Shown here: positions 20,773 through 32,226 of the stretch, one piece after another
Layout of the letters: each line of letters opens with the position of its first letter
Numbering within the stretch: the first letter of the stretch is position 1
NCBI GenBank assembly: GCA_963693285.1
Contig: OY848920.1
Coordinates: 870,501-934,500, forward strand
Direction: 5' to 3'
DNA from: Xestospongia muta
Lineage: Eukaryota > Porifera > Demospongiae > Haplosclerida > Petrosiidae
DNA: 64,000 bases
Position numbers and translations under genes: made by a program
The notes under the pieces: generated by a model
Seen by the model: only the letters and a program-made list of their open reading frames with translations
The model's database searches: none
Told to the model about the DNA's origin: nothing

Positions 20773-20955
20773 GGGTGCTTCTTGGTGTAACTTGAATAAT
20801 GATGTAACAACTTGTCCTATGATGACATCACTATGTGTCATAGAGTTAATAATGGTAGGTTTGGTTTGGGGTTTAGGTGATGTCATCAATATGATGACAT
20901 CACATGTGTCATTCATTATGATGTCATCATAGTCAAGTTACACCAAGAATCACCC
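20773..20955. mobile_element. M2 MITE copy
   Basis: Same ends and interior palindromes as the copy at 17393. Confidence 0.8.
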
Positions 20956-21038
20956 AACTATAAAACAGTAAACCAAATATGGTTATATAAGTTAAGTTAA
21001 TTATTTATTGTTATATAAGTATATACTTATATAACAAA

Positions 21039-21345
21039 ATGCCTGAGTACACACACATCTAATGCATCAATTATTGTAATGAAATGAGTATGTTAATAAT
21101 GCCTAGTCAATTAGATAGTACTTTAAGAAATGTAATACTATGATCTTTATTTAATTTTAGTTTGTATGAAATAATTTGTAACATACATCCAACGTTGCAT
21201 GTATGTAACAAAATTACTTGATACAAACTAAACATAAACATCATAGTATTACATTCCTATAGTTCTATCTAATTGACTAGACATTATTAACATATTCATA
21301 TTATTGCAATAATTGATACATGAGATGTGTGTGTAATCAGACATT
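21039..21345. mobile_element. Hairpin element H copy
   Basis: Inverted arms as at 17657; the following ~220 bp repeat the right arm motif ATTGATACATGAGATGTGT and GCACTAAAATA-CATTTTGTT twice more, a local tandem extension. Confidence 0.6.
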
Positions 21346-22214
21346 TCTCTCTACACAATTGACATATGATATTAAGTAAAAAATGCACTAAAATAGCATT
21401 TTGTTATTTCATCTACTAGACTGGACATTCTTAACATACTCATGTTAATCATTACAATAATTGATACATGAGATGTGTTTGTACTAGCTGACGTTTGCAT
21501 CTACACAATTGACATTTAATAATAAGTAAAAAATGCACTAAAATAACATTTTGTTATTTCATCCATGATCTTTCTTACCATAGTTTCATCAATATGATGC
21601 AAGCCCAATTCTAAGGTACCACAAAGTCAAAACTACTCGAATTCAATATCTATAAAACCACCTAAAAGAAAAAAGGAATTTCTTACTTATTGCTTCAATG
21701 GATGTCAAGAGCACACACAATTTAAACTAAACTAACCAAGTTATTAGTCAGTTGAAATAGTATCTCTCTCTTGCTCATCCTTTCAATTATTAGCTATTAA
21801 ATCACTAAGATTAAATTTTAGCTTGTAACTTGTTTATACAAATTAAATTAGACTATTTTTGGCTTTGTGGTAATTCTGTATTTGACTTACATTATAAAGT
21901 TATTTGCTGTAGCTGTTCCTGTCCTAGCTAGTTGATAGTATAATGGAAATATTGTGAGAAATACGGCATTAATTAAGGTAAAAACCTGATCAACATTCTA
22001 TATTAAGTATATTCATTTATTAGTTTAGAATGATAATTAGTTGACTTTTGAATCAGGAAATCATGATCAATGACATCAAAATATAGTATGGTGATTGTGA
22101 CATGATAATACTTGCATAAAAATCATTTGCTTAGCAAATTTTTTTTATACAAGTTTCTATAGTAGCCATAGCTGTTAGTCAAAGATAGAGAGCCTTTTTG
22201 CAGCTGAATCACGC

Positions 22215-23576
22215 ATGCAGTCTGAAAGCTTTCTTTTTCTTTTATTATTCAACCTATTACTTATATTGCCAGTCTGTTGGACTTCCTCTACTTGTATGGC
22301 TAAATGTACTAGTGAACTAACTCAACGTCCTCTCTCACTCTATGAACAGTACTGTTGTAATGACAATAACACTGGAAAGACTTTCAAGATAATACAAAAT
22401 AATGTTTTAAAAATAATATTTTGTCCAGATAATTCCCCTATATCTTGTGAAATGTATCGTACTTTCCTTAATTGTCCAGATATTTTCAAACATAACAAAT
22501 CTGCTATATCTGGGTATTACACAATGCGAGCTCCTAATGGTTCCTTAATATCTGTCTACTGTGATGACAATGCTTTTGACAATTGCTCTCAAGTCTTCAA
22601 TGAAAACAGCTCAGCTATACCTGGGTACTACACAATGCGAGCTTCTAATGGTTCCTTAATATCTGTCTACTGTGATGACAATGCCTTTGACAACTGTTCT
22701 CAAGTCTTTAAAGCAAACAGTTCAGCTCTGTCTGGGTACTACACAATGCGAGCTCCTAATGGTTCCTTAATATCTGTCTACTGTGACCTTTCTTTTCGTA
22801 ATTGCTCTCAGATTCTTCATGTGAACAGCTCAGCCCCATCAGGTTATTACACAATACAAGCTCCTAATGGTTCTCTTATATCAGTCTACTGTGACATGGA
22901 GGGTAGTAATTGTGATGGTAAGGGAGGTTGGATGAGTGTGGGTTATCTAAATATGAGTGAACCTGGTGCTACCTGTCCTAATGGACTAACATTACATCAA
23001 TATAATAACATTGATCATGGTCTATGTAGTCGACCAGTCTCATCATCTGGTAGTTCAGCTTCAGTATTCTTCTCTACATATGGAGTTATTTATAACAAAG
23101 TATGTGGACAAGTAATAGGATATCAGTATGGGTCACCTGATGGTTTTCTACCAAATCTAAATATTGATAACAATTATGTTGATGGTGTCTCTATTACATA
23201 TGGCAGTAATCCTCGTAAACATATATGGACATTAGGTGTTGGTCTCTTTGAATATTCTACTTGTGTATATTGTTGTCCATGTAATACTGGTAGTACAGAA
23301 ACAACTGTACCAAGTTTTGTTGGCAGTGACTATTACTGTGAATCAGGAATAGCTAGTGGAGGGTGGAGCAATGTCCTGTATCCTAATGACCCATTATGGG
23401 ATGGACAACAATGTGGAGGATTAGAAGGACCGTGTTGTACTAACTCCAAGATGCCATGGTTTATAAAGACACTCAACGAGACTACTACTGAAGATATTGA
23501 ATTGAGGGTTATGGTTAATGAAGGTATCAGTAATGAAGACATACCATTAGATATTATAGAACTGTACATTCGCTAA
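22215..23576 (+). CDS. Secreted FReD-like protein, head B, four mini-repeats, body I
   Basis: Single exon, 453 codons, the longest head-B member. Signal peptide MQSESFLFLLLFNLLLILPV; Cys-rich head to NSPISCEMY; four repeat units (NCPDIF, NCSQVFNENSSAIPG, NCSQVFKANSSALSG, NCSQILHVNSSAPSG); body I with a short loop deletion (DGFLPNLNIDNNYVDG, without the LGGG stretch) and EDIPLDIIELYIR tail. It forms a tandem pair with the gene at 25291 (start-to-start 3076 bp), from which it differs by one repeat unit and many body changes. Function unknown, secreted by sequence. Confidence 0.85.
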   Translation: MQSESFLFLLLFNLLLILPVCWTSSTCMAKCTSELTQRPLSLYEQYCCNDNNTGKTFKIIQNNVLKIIFCPDNSPISCEMYRTFLNCPDIFKHNKSAISGYYTMRAPNGSLISVYCDDNAFDNCSQVFNENSSAIPGYYTMRASNGSLISVYCDDNAFDNCSQVFKANSSALSGYYTMRAPNGSLISVYCDLSFRNCSQILHVNSSAPSGYYTIQAPNGSLISVYCDMEGSNCDGKGGWMSVGYLNMSEPGATCPNGLTLHQYNNIDHGLCSRPVSSSGSSASVFFSTYGVIYNKVCGQVIGYQYGSPDGFLPNLNIDNNYVDGVSITYGSNPRKHIWTLGVGLFEYSTCVYCCPCNTGSTETTVPSFVGSDYYCESGIASGGWSNVLYPNDPLWDGQQCGGLEGPCCTNSKMPWFIKTLNETTTEDIELRVMVNEGISNEDIPLDIIELYIR

Positions 23577-23848
23577 TATACAATAACATACTGTCCTTTT
23601 TAATGATTGAATTGAATACAATACATTTTAATGTTGTCATGTAATGTCCCTTATGCTGAATTCATATATATAGATAATGTTGTCACAAACTAACCTATAA
23701 TACAATGTACACTAAGCTACTATAATAATATAGGATGTTTAACCTATTTGCAGATAGTGAATGTGTGCTATACATTAGAGAATTATATCTCAACAAAAAT
23801 TGATCAAGTAAATTAAGGAAATAATGGACTTCCTGGACTAACAACAAA

Positions 23849-24031
23849 GGGTGCTTCTTTGTGTAACTTGAATAATGATGTAACAACTTGTCCTATGATG
23901 ACATCACTATGTGTCATAGAGTTAATAATGGTAGGTTTGGTTTGGGGTTTAGGTGATGTCATCAATATGATGACATCACATGTGTCATTCATTATGATGT
24001 CATCATAGTCAAGTTACACCAAGAATCACCC
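23849..24031. mobile_element. M2 MITE copy
   Basis: As at 20773; the left end has GCTTCTTTGTGTAAC instead of GCTTCTTGGTGTAAC. Confidence 0.75.
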
Positions 24032-24110
24032 AACTATAAAACAGTAAACCAAATATGGTTATATAAGTTAAGTTAATTATTTATTGTTATATAAATATAT
24101 ACTTATATAA

Positions 24111-24421
24111 CAAAATGCCTGAGTACACACACATCTAATGCATCAATTATTGTAATGAAATGAGTATGTTAATAATGCCTAGTCAATTAGATAGTACTTT
24201 AAGAAATGTAATACTATGATCTTTATTTAATTTTAGTTTGTATGAAATAATTTGTAACATACATCCAACGTTGCATGTATGTAACAAAATTACTTGATAC
24301 AAACTAAACATAAACATCATAGTATTACATTCCTATAGTTCTATCTAATTGACTAGACATTATTAACATATTCATATTATTGCAATAATTGATACATGAG
24401 ATGTGTGTGTAATCAGACATT
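24111..24421. mobile_element. Hairpin element H copy
   Basis: Duplicate of 21039-21345. Confidence 0.6.
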
Positions 24422-25290
24422 TCTCTCTACACAATTGACATATGATATTAAGTAAAAAATGCACTAAAATAGCATTTTGTTATTTCATCTACTAGACTGG
24501 ACATTCTTAACATACTCATGTTAATCATTACAATAATTGATACATGAGATGTGTTTGTACTAGCTGACGTTTGCATCTACACAATTGACATTTAATAATA
24601 AGTAAAAAATGCACTAAAATAACATTTTGTTATTTCATCCATGATCTTTCTTACCATAGTTTCATCAATATGATGCAAGCCCAATTCTAAGGTACCACAA
24701 AGTCAAAACTACTCGAATTCAATATCTATAAAACCACCTAAAAGAAAAAAGGAATTTCTTACTTATTGCTTCAATGGATGTCAAGAGCACACACAATTTA
24801 AACTAAACTAACCAAGTTATTAGTCAGTTGAAATAGTATCTCTCTCTTGCTCATCCTTTCAATTATTAGCTATTAAATCACTAAGATTAAATTTTAGCTT
24901 GTAACTTGTTTATACAAATTAAATTAGACTATTTTTGGCTTTGTGGTAATTCTGTATTTGACTTACATTATAAAGTTATTTGCTGTAGCTGTTCCTGTCC
25001 TAGCTAGTTGATAGTATAATGGAAATATTGTGAGAAATACGGCATTAATTAAGGTAAAAACCTGATCAACATTCTATATTAAGTATATTCATTTATTAGT
25101 TTAGAATGATAATTAGTTGACTTTTGAATCAGGAAATCATGATCAATGACATCAAAATATAGTATGGTGATTGTGACATGATAATACTTGCATAAAAATC
25201 ATTTGCTTAGCAAATTTTTTTTATACAAGTTTCTATAGCAGCTATAGCTGTTAGTCAAAGATAGAGAGCCTTTTTGCAGCTGAATCACGC

Positions 25291-26565
25291 ATGCAGTCTG
25301 AAAGCTTTCTTTTTCTTTTATTATTCAACCTATTACTTGTATTGCCAGTCTGTTGGACTTCCTCTACTTGTATGGCTAAATGTACTAATGAACTAACTCA
25401 ACGTCCTCCCTCACTCTATGAACAGTACTGTTGTAAGGACAATAACACTGGAAAGACTTTCAAGATAAGACAAAATAATGTTTTAAAAATAATATTTTGT
25501 TCAGATAATTTCCCCATATCTTGTGAAATGTATCGTACTTTCCTTAATTGTCCAGATATTTTCAAACATAACAAATCTGCTATATCTGGGTACTACACAA
25601 TGCGAGATCCTAATGGTTCCTTAATATCTGTCTACTGTGATGACAATGCGTTTTACAACTGCTCTCAAGTCTTCAAAGAAAACAGTTCAGCTCTTTCTGG
25701 GTACTACACAATGCGAGCTCTTAATGGTTCCTTAATATCTGTCTACTGTGACCTTTCTTTTCATAATTGTTCTCAGATTCTCCATGTGAACAGCTCAGCC
25801 ACATCAGGTTATTACATGATACAAGCTCCTAATGGTTCTTATGTATCAGTCTACTGTGATATGGAGGGTAGTAATTGTGATGGTAAGGGAGGTTGGATGA
25901 GAGTGGGCTACATCAAAATGAGTAAACCTGGTGCTACCTGTCCTCATGGACTAACATTACATCAGTACAATAACATTGATCATGGTCTATGTGGTCGACC
26001 AGTCACATCATCTGGTAGTTCAGCTTCAGTTTTTTTTTCTACATATGGAGTTATTTATAACAAAGTATGTGGACAAGTGATAGGATATCAATATGGGTCA
26101 CCTGATGGTTTTCCACCAAACTTAGGGGGTGGATATCTTTATAATCCAAATATTGATAACATTTACATTGATGGTGTCTCTATTACATATGGCAGTAATC
26201 CTCGTAAACATATATGGACATTAGGTGTTGGTAACTTTGATTATTCTACTTGTGTATATTGTTGTCCGTGTAATACTGGTAGTACAGAAACAACTGTACC
26301 TACTTTTGTTGGCAGTGACTACTACTGTGAATCAGGAATAGCTAGTGGAAGTTGGAACAATGTCCTGTATCCTAATGACCCATTATGGGATGGACAACAA
26401 TGTGGAGGATTAGAAGGACCATGTTGTACTAACTCCAAGATGCCATGGTTTATAAAGACACTCAATGAAAATACAAATGAAGATATTGAATTGAGGGTAA
26501 TGGCAGATGAAGATACCAGTAATGAAGACGTACCATTAGATATTATAGAACTGTACATTCACTAA
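25291..26565 (+). CDS. Secreted FReD-like protein, head B, three mini-repeats, body I
   Basis: Single exon, 424 codons. Head B (EQYCCKDNNTGK, IIFCSDNFPISCEMY), three repeat units (NCPDIF, NCSQVFKENSSALSG, NCSQILHVNSSATSG with PNGSYVSVYCD), body I with GGGYLYNPNIDNIYIDGVS and the EDVPLDIIELYIH tail. Its body is closest to the truncated copy at 19757, while its head and 5' flank are closest to the gene at 22215. Secreted. Confidence 0.85.
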   Translation: MQSESFLFLLLFNLLLVLPVCWTSSTCMAKCTNELTQRPPSLYEQYCCKDNNTGKTFKIRQNNVLKIIFCSDNFPISCEMYRTFLNCPDIFKHNKSAISGYYTMRDPNGSLISVYCDDNAFYNCSQVFKENSSALSGYYTMRALNGSLISVYCDLSFHNCSQILHVNSSATSGYYMIQAPNGSYVSVYCDMEGSNCDGKGGWMRVGYIKMSKPGATCPHGLTLHQYNNIDHGLCGRPVTSSGSSASVFFSTYGVIYNKVCGQVIGYQYGSPDGFPPNLGGGYLYNPNIDNIYIDGVSITYGSNPRKHIWTLGVGNFDYSTCVYCCPCNTGSTETTVPTFVGSDYYCESGIASGSWNNVLYPNDPLWDGQQCGGLEGPCCTNSKMPWFIKTLNENTNEDIELRVMADEDTSNEDVPLDIIELYIH

Positions 26566-26837
26566 TATACAATAACATACTGTCCTTTCTAATGATTAAA
26601 TTGAATACAATACATTTTTATGTTGTCATGTAATGTCCCTTATGCTGAATTCATATATATAGATAATGTTGTCACAAACTAACCTATAATACAATGTACC
26701 CTAAGCTACTATAATAATATAGGATGTTTAACCTATTTGTGGATAGTGATTGTGTGCTATACATTAGAGAATCATATCTCAATAAAAATAGATCAAGTAA
26801 ATTAAGGAAATAATGGACTTCCTGGACTAACAACAAA

Positions 26838-27021
26838 GGGTGCTTCTTGGTGTAACTTGAATAATGATGTAACAACTTGTCCTATGATGACATCACTATG
26901 TGTCATAGAGTTAATAATGGTAGGTTTGGTTTAGGGTTTAGGTGATGTCATCAATATGATGACATCACTATGTGTCATTCATTATGATGTCATCATAGTC
27001 AAGTTACACCAAGAACCACCC
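26838..27021. mobile_element. M2 MITE copy
   Basis: Left GGGTGCTTCTTGGTGTAAC, right complement ending CCAAGAACCACCC. Directly abuts the composite element that follows. Confidence 0.8.
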
Positions 27022-27808
27022 ACAACATCAGAAAACTGGTAAGAAAAGGCCAAATAAGACACACCCACTAAGTTGTTTAGCTCCCAATATACCAACTTAC
27101 ATGTATAAAAGTTTTTATTTTTTTTGTTAAACATAAATACAGCAAATAATAATTAATGTAATAATAACGTTAAAAATTATTTGTTTTGCCATGTGTTAAA
27201 ATGAGATATAAATATACTACAAGATTACATCATAACAACAAGAGTTGTAATACACTTCTAAATGTATTAGAGTATAAATACTTTATATATATAATTATAT
27301 AGCATTTAATTAATACTGTCAGTTAATTAACTAGTAGATGTTGTTTCTTCTGAGGATGTGGGATCAGTTGGAGCAGTCTCATTTGAGGGTGTGGCTACTT
27401 CCACTTTATTTGGGTTTTGGACCTACAATAACTAAAAGAATAGAAATAAAAATTAATGAAAAATAAGGGTGCTTCTTGGTGTAACTTGAATAATGATGTA
27501 ACAATTTGTCCTATGATGACATCACTATGTGCCATATAGTTAATAATGTTAGGTTTGTTTTAGGGTTTAGGTGATGTCATCAAATGATGACATCACTATG
27601 TGTCATTTCATTATGATGTCATCATAATCAAGTTACACCAAGAACCACCCAATAATTTTTAACGTTATTATTACATTAATTATTATTTGATGTATTCCTG
27701 TTTAACAAAAAAATAAAAACTTTTATACATGTAGGTTGGTATATCGAGAGCTAAACAATTTAGTGGGTGTGTCTTATTTGGCCTTTTCTTACCAGTTTTC
27801 TGATGTTG
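27022..27808. mobile_element. Composite element with ~155-bp inverted arms and nested M2
   Basis: The left arm (about 27022-27175: CAACATCAGAAAACTGGTAA, GGCCAAATAAGACACACCCA) is complemented by the right arm (about 27651-27808: TGGGTGTGTCTTATTTGGCC, TTACCAGTTTTCTGATGTTG). The core (27176-27466) has no transposase. An M2 MITE has inserted at the inner edge of the right arm. A non-autonomous DNA transposon is the likely nature. A related arm piece follows at about 27840-28000. Confidence 0.7.
27467..27650. mobile_element. M2 MITE nested in composite element
   Basis: Same ends as other M2 copies; sits next to AATAATTTTTAACGTTATTA, the start of the right arm of the host element, so it is younger than that element. 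Confidence 0.8.
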
Positions 27809-28500
27809 CATCAAAATATGACATCTGACCACACCCAACTAATAATAATTAATTATTATTACACATATTCCAATTTTACAAAACTAAAAAAAATACTTTT
27901 ATACATGTAAATTGGTATATTGACAGGTAAATAACTTAGTGTCCTCATCTTTGTCCTTTTCTTGCCAGTTTTCCTGCAATTTATGAACATATTACATTTG
28001 ACCACACCTAACCACTCCTTCCCTCATGTTCAGAAACATTATATTCCAGTAGTATGATGTTTCCAATTATTTGCTAAGAAAAGGGCCAACAATACGAGAC
28101 TGATGTTCTAGCTTGTCAATAGACCATTCAAAACATATACTACACAAGCAATGACAAGAGCTGTCTGAGCTCATTCCATACTGATTTATATATCGGATTT
28201 ACTGGGCTACTTCTTCATGTAACTGCCTATGGGATAATCAATTGATTCTAATCCTATTAACCTTAAACTTTGCTCTGTGAAAATTGGTTGGTTTAACCAA
28301 ATATGGTTATATAAGTTACATGTATGTAACAAATTATTTGATACGAACTAAAGTAAACATCATAGTATTTTCATTCCTAAAGTACTATCTGATTGAGTAA
28401 ACATTCTTAACATACTTTGTTATTAAAGTAATTGATGCATCAGATGTATGTGTATGTGCATTTGTCTGAAAAGAGCATTTTTAATATAGTTGGATCAGCC

Positions 28501-29778
28501 ATGCAGTTTGAAATCTTTGTTCTTGTTTTAGTATTCAGCCAATTACTTGTATTGCCAGTCTGTTGGACTACCTCTACTTGTATGGCTAAATGTACTAATG
28601 AACTAACTCAACGTCCTCCCTCACTCTATGAACAGTACTGTTGTAATGACAATAACACTGGAAAGACTTTCAAGATAATACAAAATAATGTTTTAAAAAT
28701 AATATTTTGTTCAGATAATTCCCCTATATCTTGTGAAATGTATCATACTTTCCTTAATTGTCCAGATATTTTTAAACATAACAAATCTGCTTTATCTGGG
28801 TACTACACAATGCGAGCTCCTAATGGTTCCTTAATATCTGTCTACTGTGATGACAATGCCTTTGACAACTGCTTTCAAGTCTTCAAAGAAAACAGTTCAG
28901 CTCTTTCTGGGTACTACACAATGCGAGCTCCTAATGGTTCCTTAATATCTGTCTACTGTGACCTTTCTTTTCATAATTGCTCTCAGATTCTCCATGTGTA
29001 CAGCTCAGCCCCATCAGGTTATTACACAATACAAGCTCCTAATGGTTCTCTTATATCAGTCTACTGTGATATGGAGGGTAGTAATTGTGATGGTAATGGA
29101 GGTTGGATGAGAGTGGGCTACATCAAAATGAGTAAACCTGGTGCTACCTGTCCTCCTGGACTAACATTACATCTGTATAATAACATTGATCATGGTCTAT
29201 GTGGTCGACCAGTCTCATCATCTGGTAGTTTAGCTTCAGTATTCTTCTCCACATATGGAGTTGTTTATAACAAAGTATGTGGACAAGTAATAGGATATCA
29301 GTATGGGTCACCTGATGGTTTTCCACCAAATTTAGGGGGTGGAGTTATTGTTCATAATCCAAATATTGACAATATTTATGTTGATGGTGTTTCTATTACA
29401 TATGGCAGTAATCCTCGTAAACATGTATGGACATTAGGAGTGGGTGTGTTTGATTATTCTGCTTGTGTAGATTGTTGTCCATGTAATACTAATAGTACAG
29501 GAACAACTGTACCAAGTTTTGTTGGCCGTGATTACTACTGTGAATCAGGAATAGCTAGTGAAGTTTTGAACAGTGTTCTGTATCCTAATGACCCATTATG
29601 GGATGGACAACAATGTGGAGGATTAGAAGGACTCTGTTGTACTAACCCCAAGATGCCATGGTTTTTGAAGACACTCGATGAGAATACAACTGAAGATATT
29701 GAGCTAAGGATGATGGGCAGTGAGGGTACTGATAATGAAGATACTCCCATTGATATTTTGGAATTATATATTCTTTAA
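28501..29778 (+). CDS. Secreted FReD-like protein, head B variant, three mini-repeats, body I
   Basis: Single exon, 425 codons from the ATG at 28501, which aligns with the MQSE start of other head-B genes (here MQFEIFVLVLVFSQLLVLPV, a changed signal peptide). In-frame ATGs exist upstream to about 28435 but fall in a hairpin-element relic and would hide the signal peptide. Head B, units NCPDIF, NCFQVF (Ser to Phe) and NCSQILHVYSSAPSG, body I ending EDTPIDILELYIL. The 5' flank is unrelated to that of other head-B genes beyond the last few bases, so expression may differ. Confidence 0.82.
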   Translation: MQFEIFVLVLVFSQLLVLPVCWTTSTCMAKCTNELTQRPPSLYEQYCCNDNNTGKTFKIIQNNVLKIIFCSDNSPISCEMYHTFLNCPDIFKHNKSALSGYYTMRAPNGSLISVYCDDNAFDNCFQVFKENSSALSGYYTMRAPNGSLISVYCDLSFHNCSQILHVYSSAPSGYYTIQAPNGSLISVYCDMEGSNCDGNGGWMRVGYIKMSKPGATCPPGLTLHLYNNIDHGLCGRPVSSSGSLASVFFSTYGVVYNKVCGQVIGYQYGSPDGFPPNLGGGVIVHNPNIDNIYVDGVSITYGSNPRKHVWTLGVGVFDYSACVDCCPCNTNSTGTTVPSFVGRDYYCESGIASEVLNSVLYPNDPLWDGQQCGGLEGLCCTNPKMPWFLKTLDENTTEDIELRMMGSEGTDNEDTPIDILELYIL

Positions 29779-30677
29779 CTGTTATTAATTTTTTGTTAAA
29801 GTAAGTAGACTTAAAACAATGTCTTCATGTCATGTAATATTATATATCAATAATGTGATTTACCAATGTTTGTAAGTTGATAATTTTTATTTTTAATAAA
29901 CTGACAGAATTAATATATAAGACTATTATTACAACATTAATATTGTAATGTCCACAAAGACATGGTTCAGTCAAGGCATTAGGCAACTTATAGGATTGTG
30001 GGTCGGGAAACGAATAAATAAACAATAAATAATTTAATTCATGACTAATAATTAATTGTCCATTAATGAAAGAGTTCCATTGATCAATTTAGGTAATCAC
30101 TTCCTGCTTTTTTCATCTAAATTTGAGAAAAACCTATTAATTGATCCATGCGTTAAAACAATAGCATTTATCAGTGAATTCAATAGAAACTGATAAACCT
30201 GATAGATCATGTATGTTTGAAGTAACTTCTTTATGAGGTTGATAATATCAGCTAGTCTATCAAGCTAGACCCTTCTATTTGTTGTGTATGAGGAGAAGAG
30301 TCTAGTTTAATAAGTTAATCAATAAGTAGCTACTATTGATTTATATGGAATATATTGATCCAATTAAGGTCCACTAGCACTACTACTCCCAAACATTTGT
30401 CATAATTAAACTAATAAACACATGTTAATTACCATATATTGTGTTTGATCAAAAACATTTGCAACTATGTTGTCCCTTGGGAAGTATGAGAATTTGATGG
30501 AAACTGCTTGAAAGAACAAATATTGACATAAGTTATGGAGATCATGGATAAACACAATATGTTTTCATAGCATCTTATATTTACATGTGCAATGGATACA
30601 TAGATGTAAACAACTGAAGACAAAAGAAGTAAGATCACTGTAGAGAAGGACAGTTATTATAGATAAGCATTTGAAAA
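29779..30677. other. Spacer: body-I 3' flank and long head-A 5' flank
   Basis: No gene. Counterpart of 15066-15903. AATAAA near 29898 is a candidate polyadenylation signal for the preceding gene. Ends with the head-A promoter block. Confidence 0.6.
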
Positions 30678-32226
30678 ATGTCTGATTATTCAATTTTTGT
30701 AAGTCTTTTCATCTTCTTTATGTTATATGCCATTACTACAACAGCTAATGATACCAGCTATAAAGATTCTCCAGAAGGTAACATCAATGACACTGATATA
30801 TCCAATGTTAGTGTTCATTGTCCATCATTTGAGTGCGGCTTTCATTTGCCACAATCTCTAAGCATGCTGTCTGAGTCCTTACCTCTTCCTATAATTGACA
30901 ACTGTATTGGAGTTAAATATATTAACAATGATGTTATGTTCTATCAATCACAACAGTGTGTCAAGATAATGGACAAGAATCAATTAAACATTGAAGCAGA
31001 AAATGAACTGTTAGAAAAGCTTGACCAGATTTCCCAGTTTATAAAGACTTTTAATGCTGCATTTTCCAACTGCACTCAGGTTTTTAAATGGAACCCTTCA
31101 GCTCTTTCTGGGTACTACACAATGCGAGCTCCAAATAATTCCTTAATATCTGTCTACTGTCATGACAATGCCTTTGACAATTGCTCTCAAGTCTTTAAAG
31201 AAAACAGTTCAGCTCTTTCTGGGTACTACACAATGCGAGCTCCTAATGGTTCCTTAATATCTGTCTACTGTCATGACAATGCCTTTGTCGACAACTGCTT
31301 TCAAGTCTTTAAAGAAAACAGTTCAGCTCTTTCTGGGTACTACACAATACAAGCTCCTAATGGTTCCTTAATATCTATCTACTGTGACCTTTCTTTTCAT
31401 AATTGCTCTCAGATTCTTCATGTGTACAGCTCAGCCCCATCAGATTATCACACAATACAAGCATCTAATGGTTCTCTTATATCAGTCTACTGTGATATGG
31501 AGGGTAGTAACTGTGATGGTAAGGGAGGTTGGATGAGAGTGGGTTACCTCAATATGAGTGAACCTAATGCTACCTGTCCTCCTGAACTAACATTACATCA
31601 GTATAATAACATTGATCATGGTCTATGTAGTCGACCAGTCTCATCATCTGGTAGTTCAGCTTCAGTTTTCTTTTCTACATATGGAGTTATTTATAACAAA
31701 GTATGTGGACAAGTGAGAGGATATCAGTATGGGTCACCTGATGGTTTTCCACCAGACTTAGGAACTGGTCTATCCAATCCAAATATTGATAACATTTATG
31801 TTGATGGTGTCTCTATTACATATGGCAATAATCCTCGTAAACATATATGGACATTAGGAGTAGGTTTGTTTGATTATTCTACTTGTATATTTTGTTGTCC
31901 ATGTAACGATGGTTGTAGACTGTTGTCCATGTAATACTAATAGTACAGGAACAATTGTACTAAGTTTTGTTGCCAGTGATTACTACTGTGAATCAGGAAT
32001 AGCTAGTGGAGGTTACAACACTGTCCTGTATGCTAATGACTCATTATGGGATGGACAACAATGTGGAGGATTAGAAGGACCATGTTGTACTAACCCCAAG
32101 ATGCCATGGTTTTTGAAGACACTCAATGAGACTACTACTGAAGATATTGAGCTAAGGATGATGGCTAGTGAGGGTACTGATAATGAAGATACTCCCATTG
32201 ATATTTTGGAATTATATATTCTTTAA
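30678..32226 (+). pseudogene. Head-A, four-repeat, body-I gene broken by 28-bp insertion
   Basis: Starts normally (MSDYSIFVSLFIFFMLYAIT), has four repeat units (two with YCHDNAF, one with an extra residue, FVDNC) and body I. At about 31905-31935 the string TGTTGTCCATGTAA occurs twice, separated by CGATGGTTGTAGAC; the 28 extra bases break the frame and give a stop at 31932-31934 after CCPCNDGCRLLSM. Downstream the body continues in another frame (CCPCNTNSTGTIVLSFVASD) to the ELYIL stop at 32226. The joint looks like two paralogous versions of this region stitched together. A 418-residue product lacking the last third of the body could still form. Confidence 0.8.

Larger units (their letters stand above)
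20501..22214. repeat. 1.7-kb spacer, first copy of a near-identical tandem pair
   Basis: No gene. The whole stretch recurs at 23577-25290 with the same length (about 1714 bp) and only scattered changes. Contents in order: head-B 3' flank, M2 element (20773-20955), AT palindrome, hairpin H (21039-21345), repeated half-hairpins (about 21380-21565), unassigned AT-rich DNA, head-B promoter flank. Confidence 0.8.
23577..25290. repeat. 1.7-kb spacer, second copy of the tandem pair
   Basis: Near-identical to 20501-22214, including the M2 (23849-24031) and hairpin (24111-24421) insertions at the same places, so the insertions came before the duplication. No gene. Confidence 0.8.
26566..28500. other. 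1.9-kb spacer with nested transposons
   Basis: No gene supported. Contains the head-B 3' flank, an M2 copy (26838-27021), a composite inverted-repeat element (27022-27808) with a second M2 inside (27467-27650), a partial third arm near 27840-28000, and half a hairpin H (about 28290-28450). The upstream flank of the next gene differs from other head-B flanks. Confidence 0.6.

Noticed and set aside
28432..28500. Upstream in-frame start for the gene at 28501
   Set aside because: It would bury the signal peptide, lies in a hairpin-element relic, and paralogs start at the later Met.
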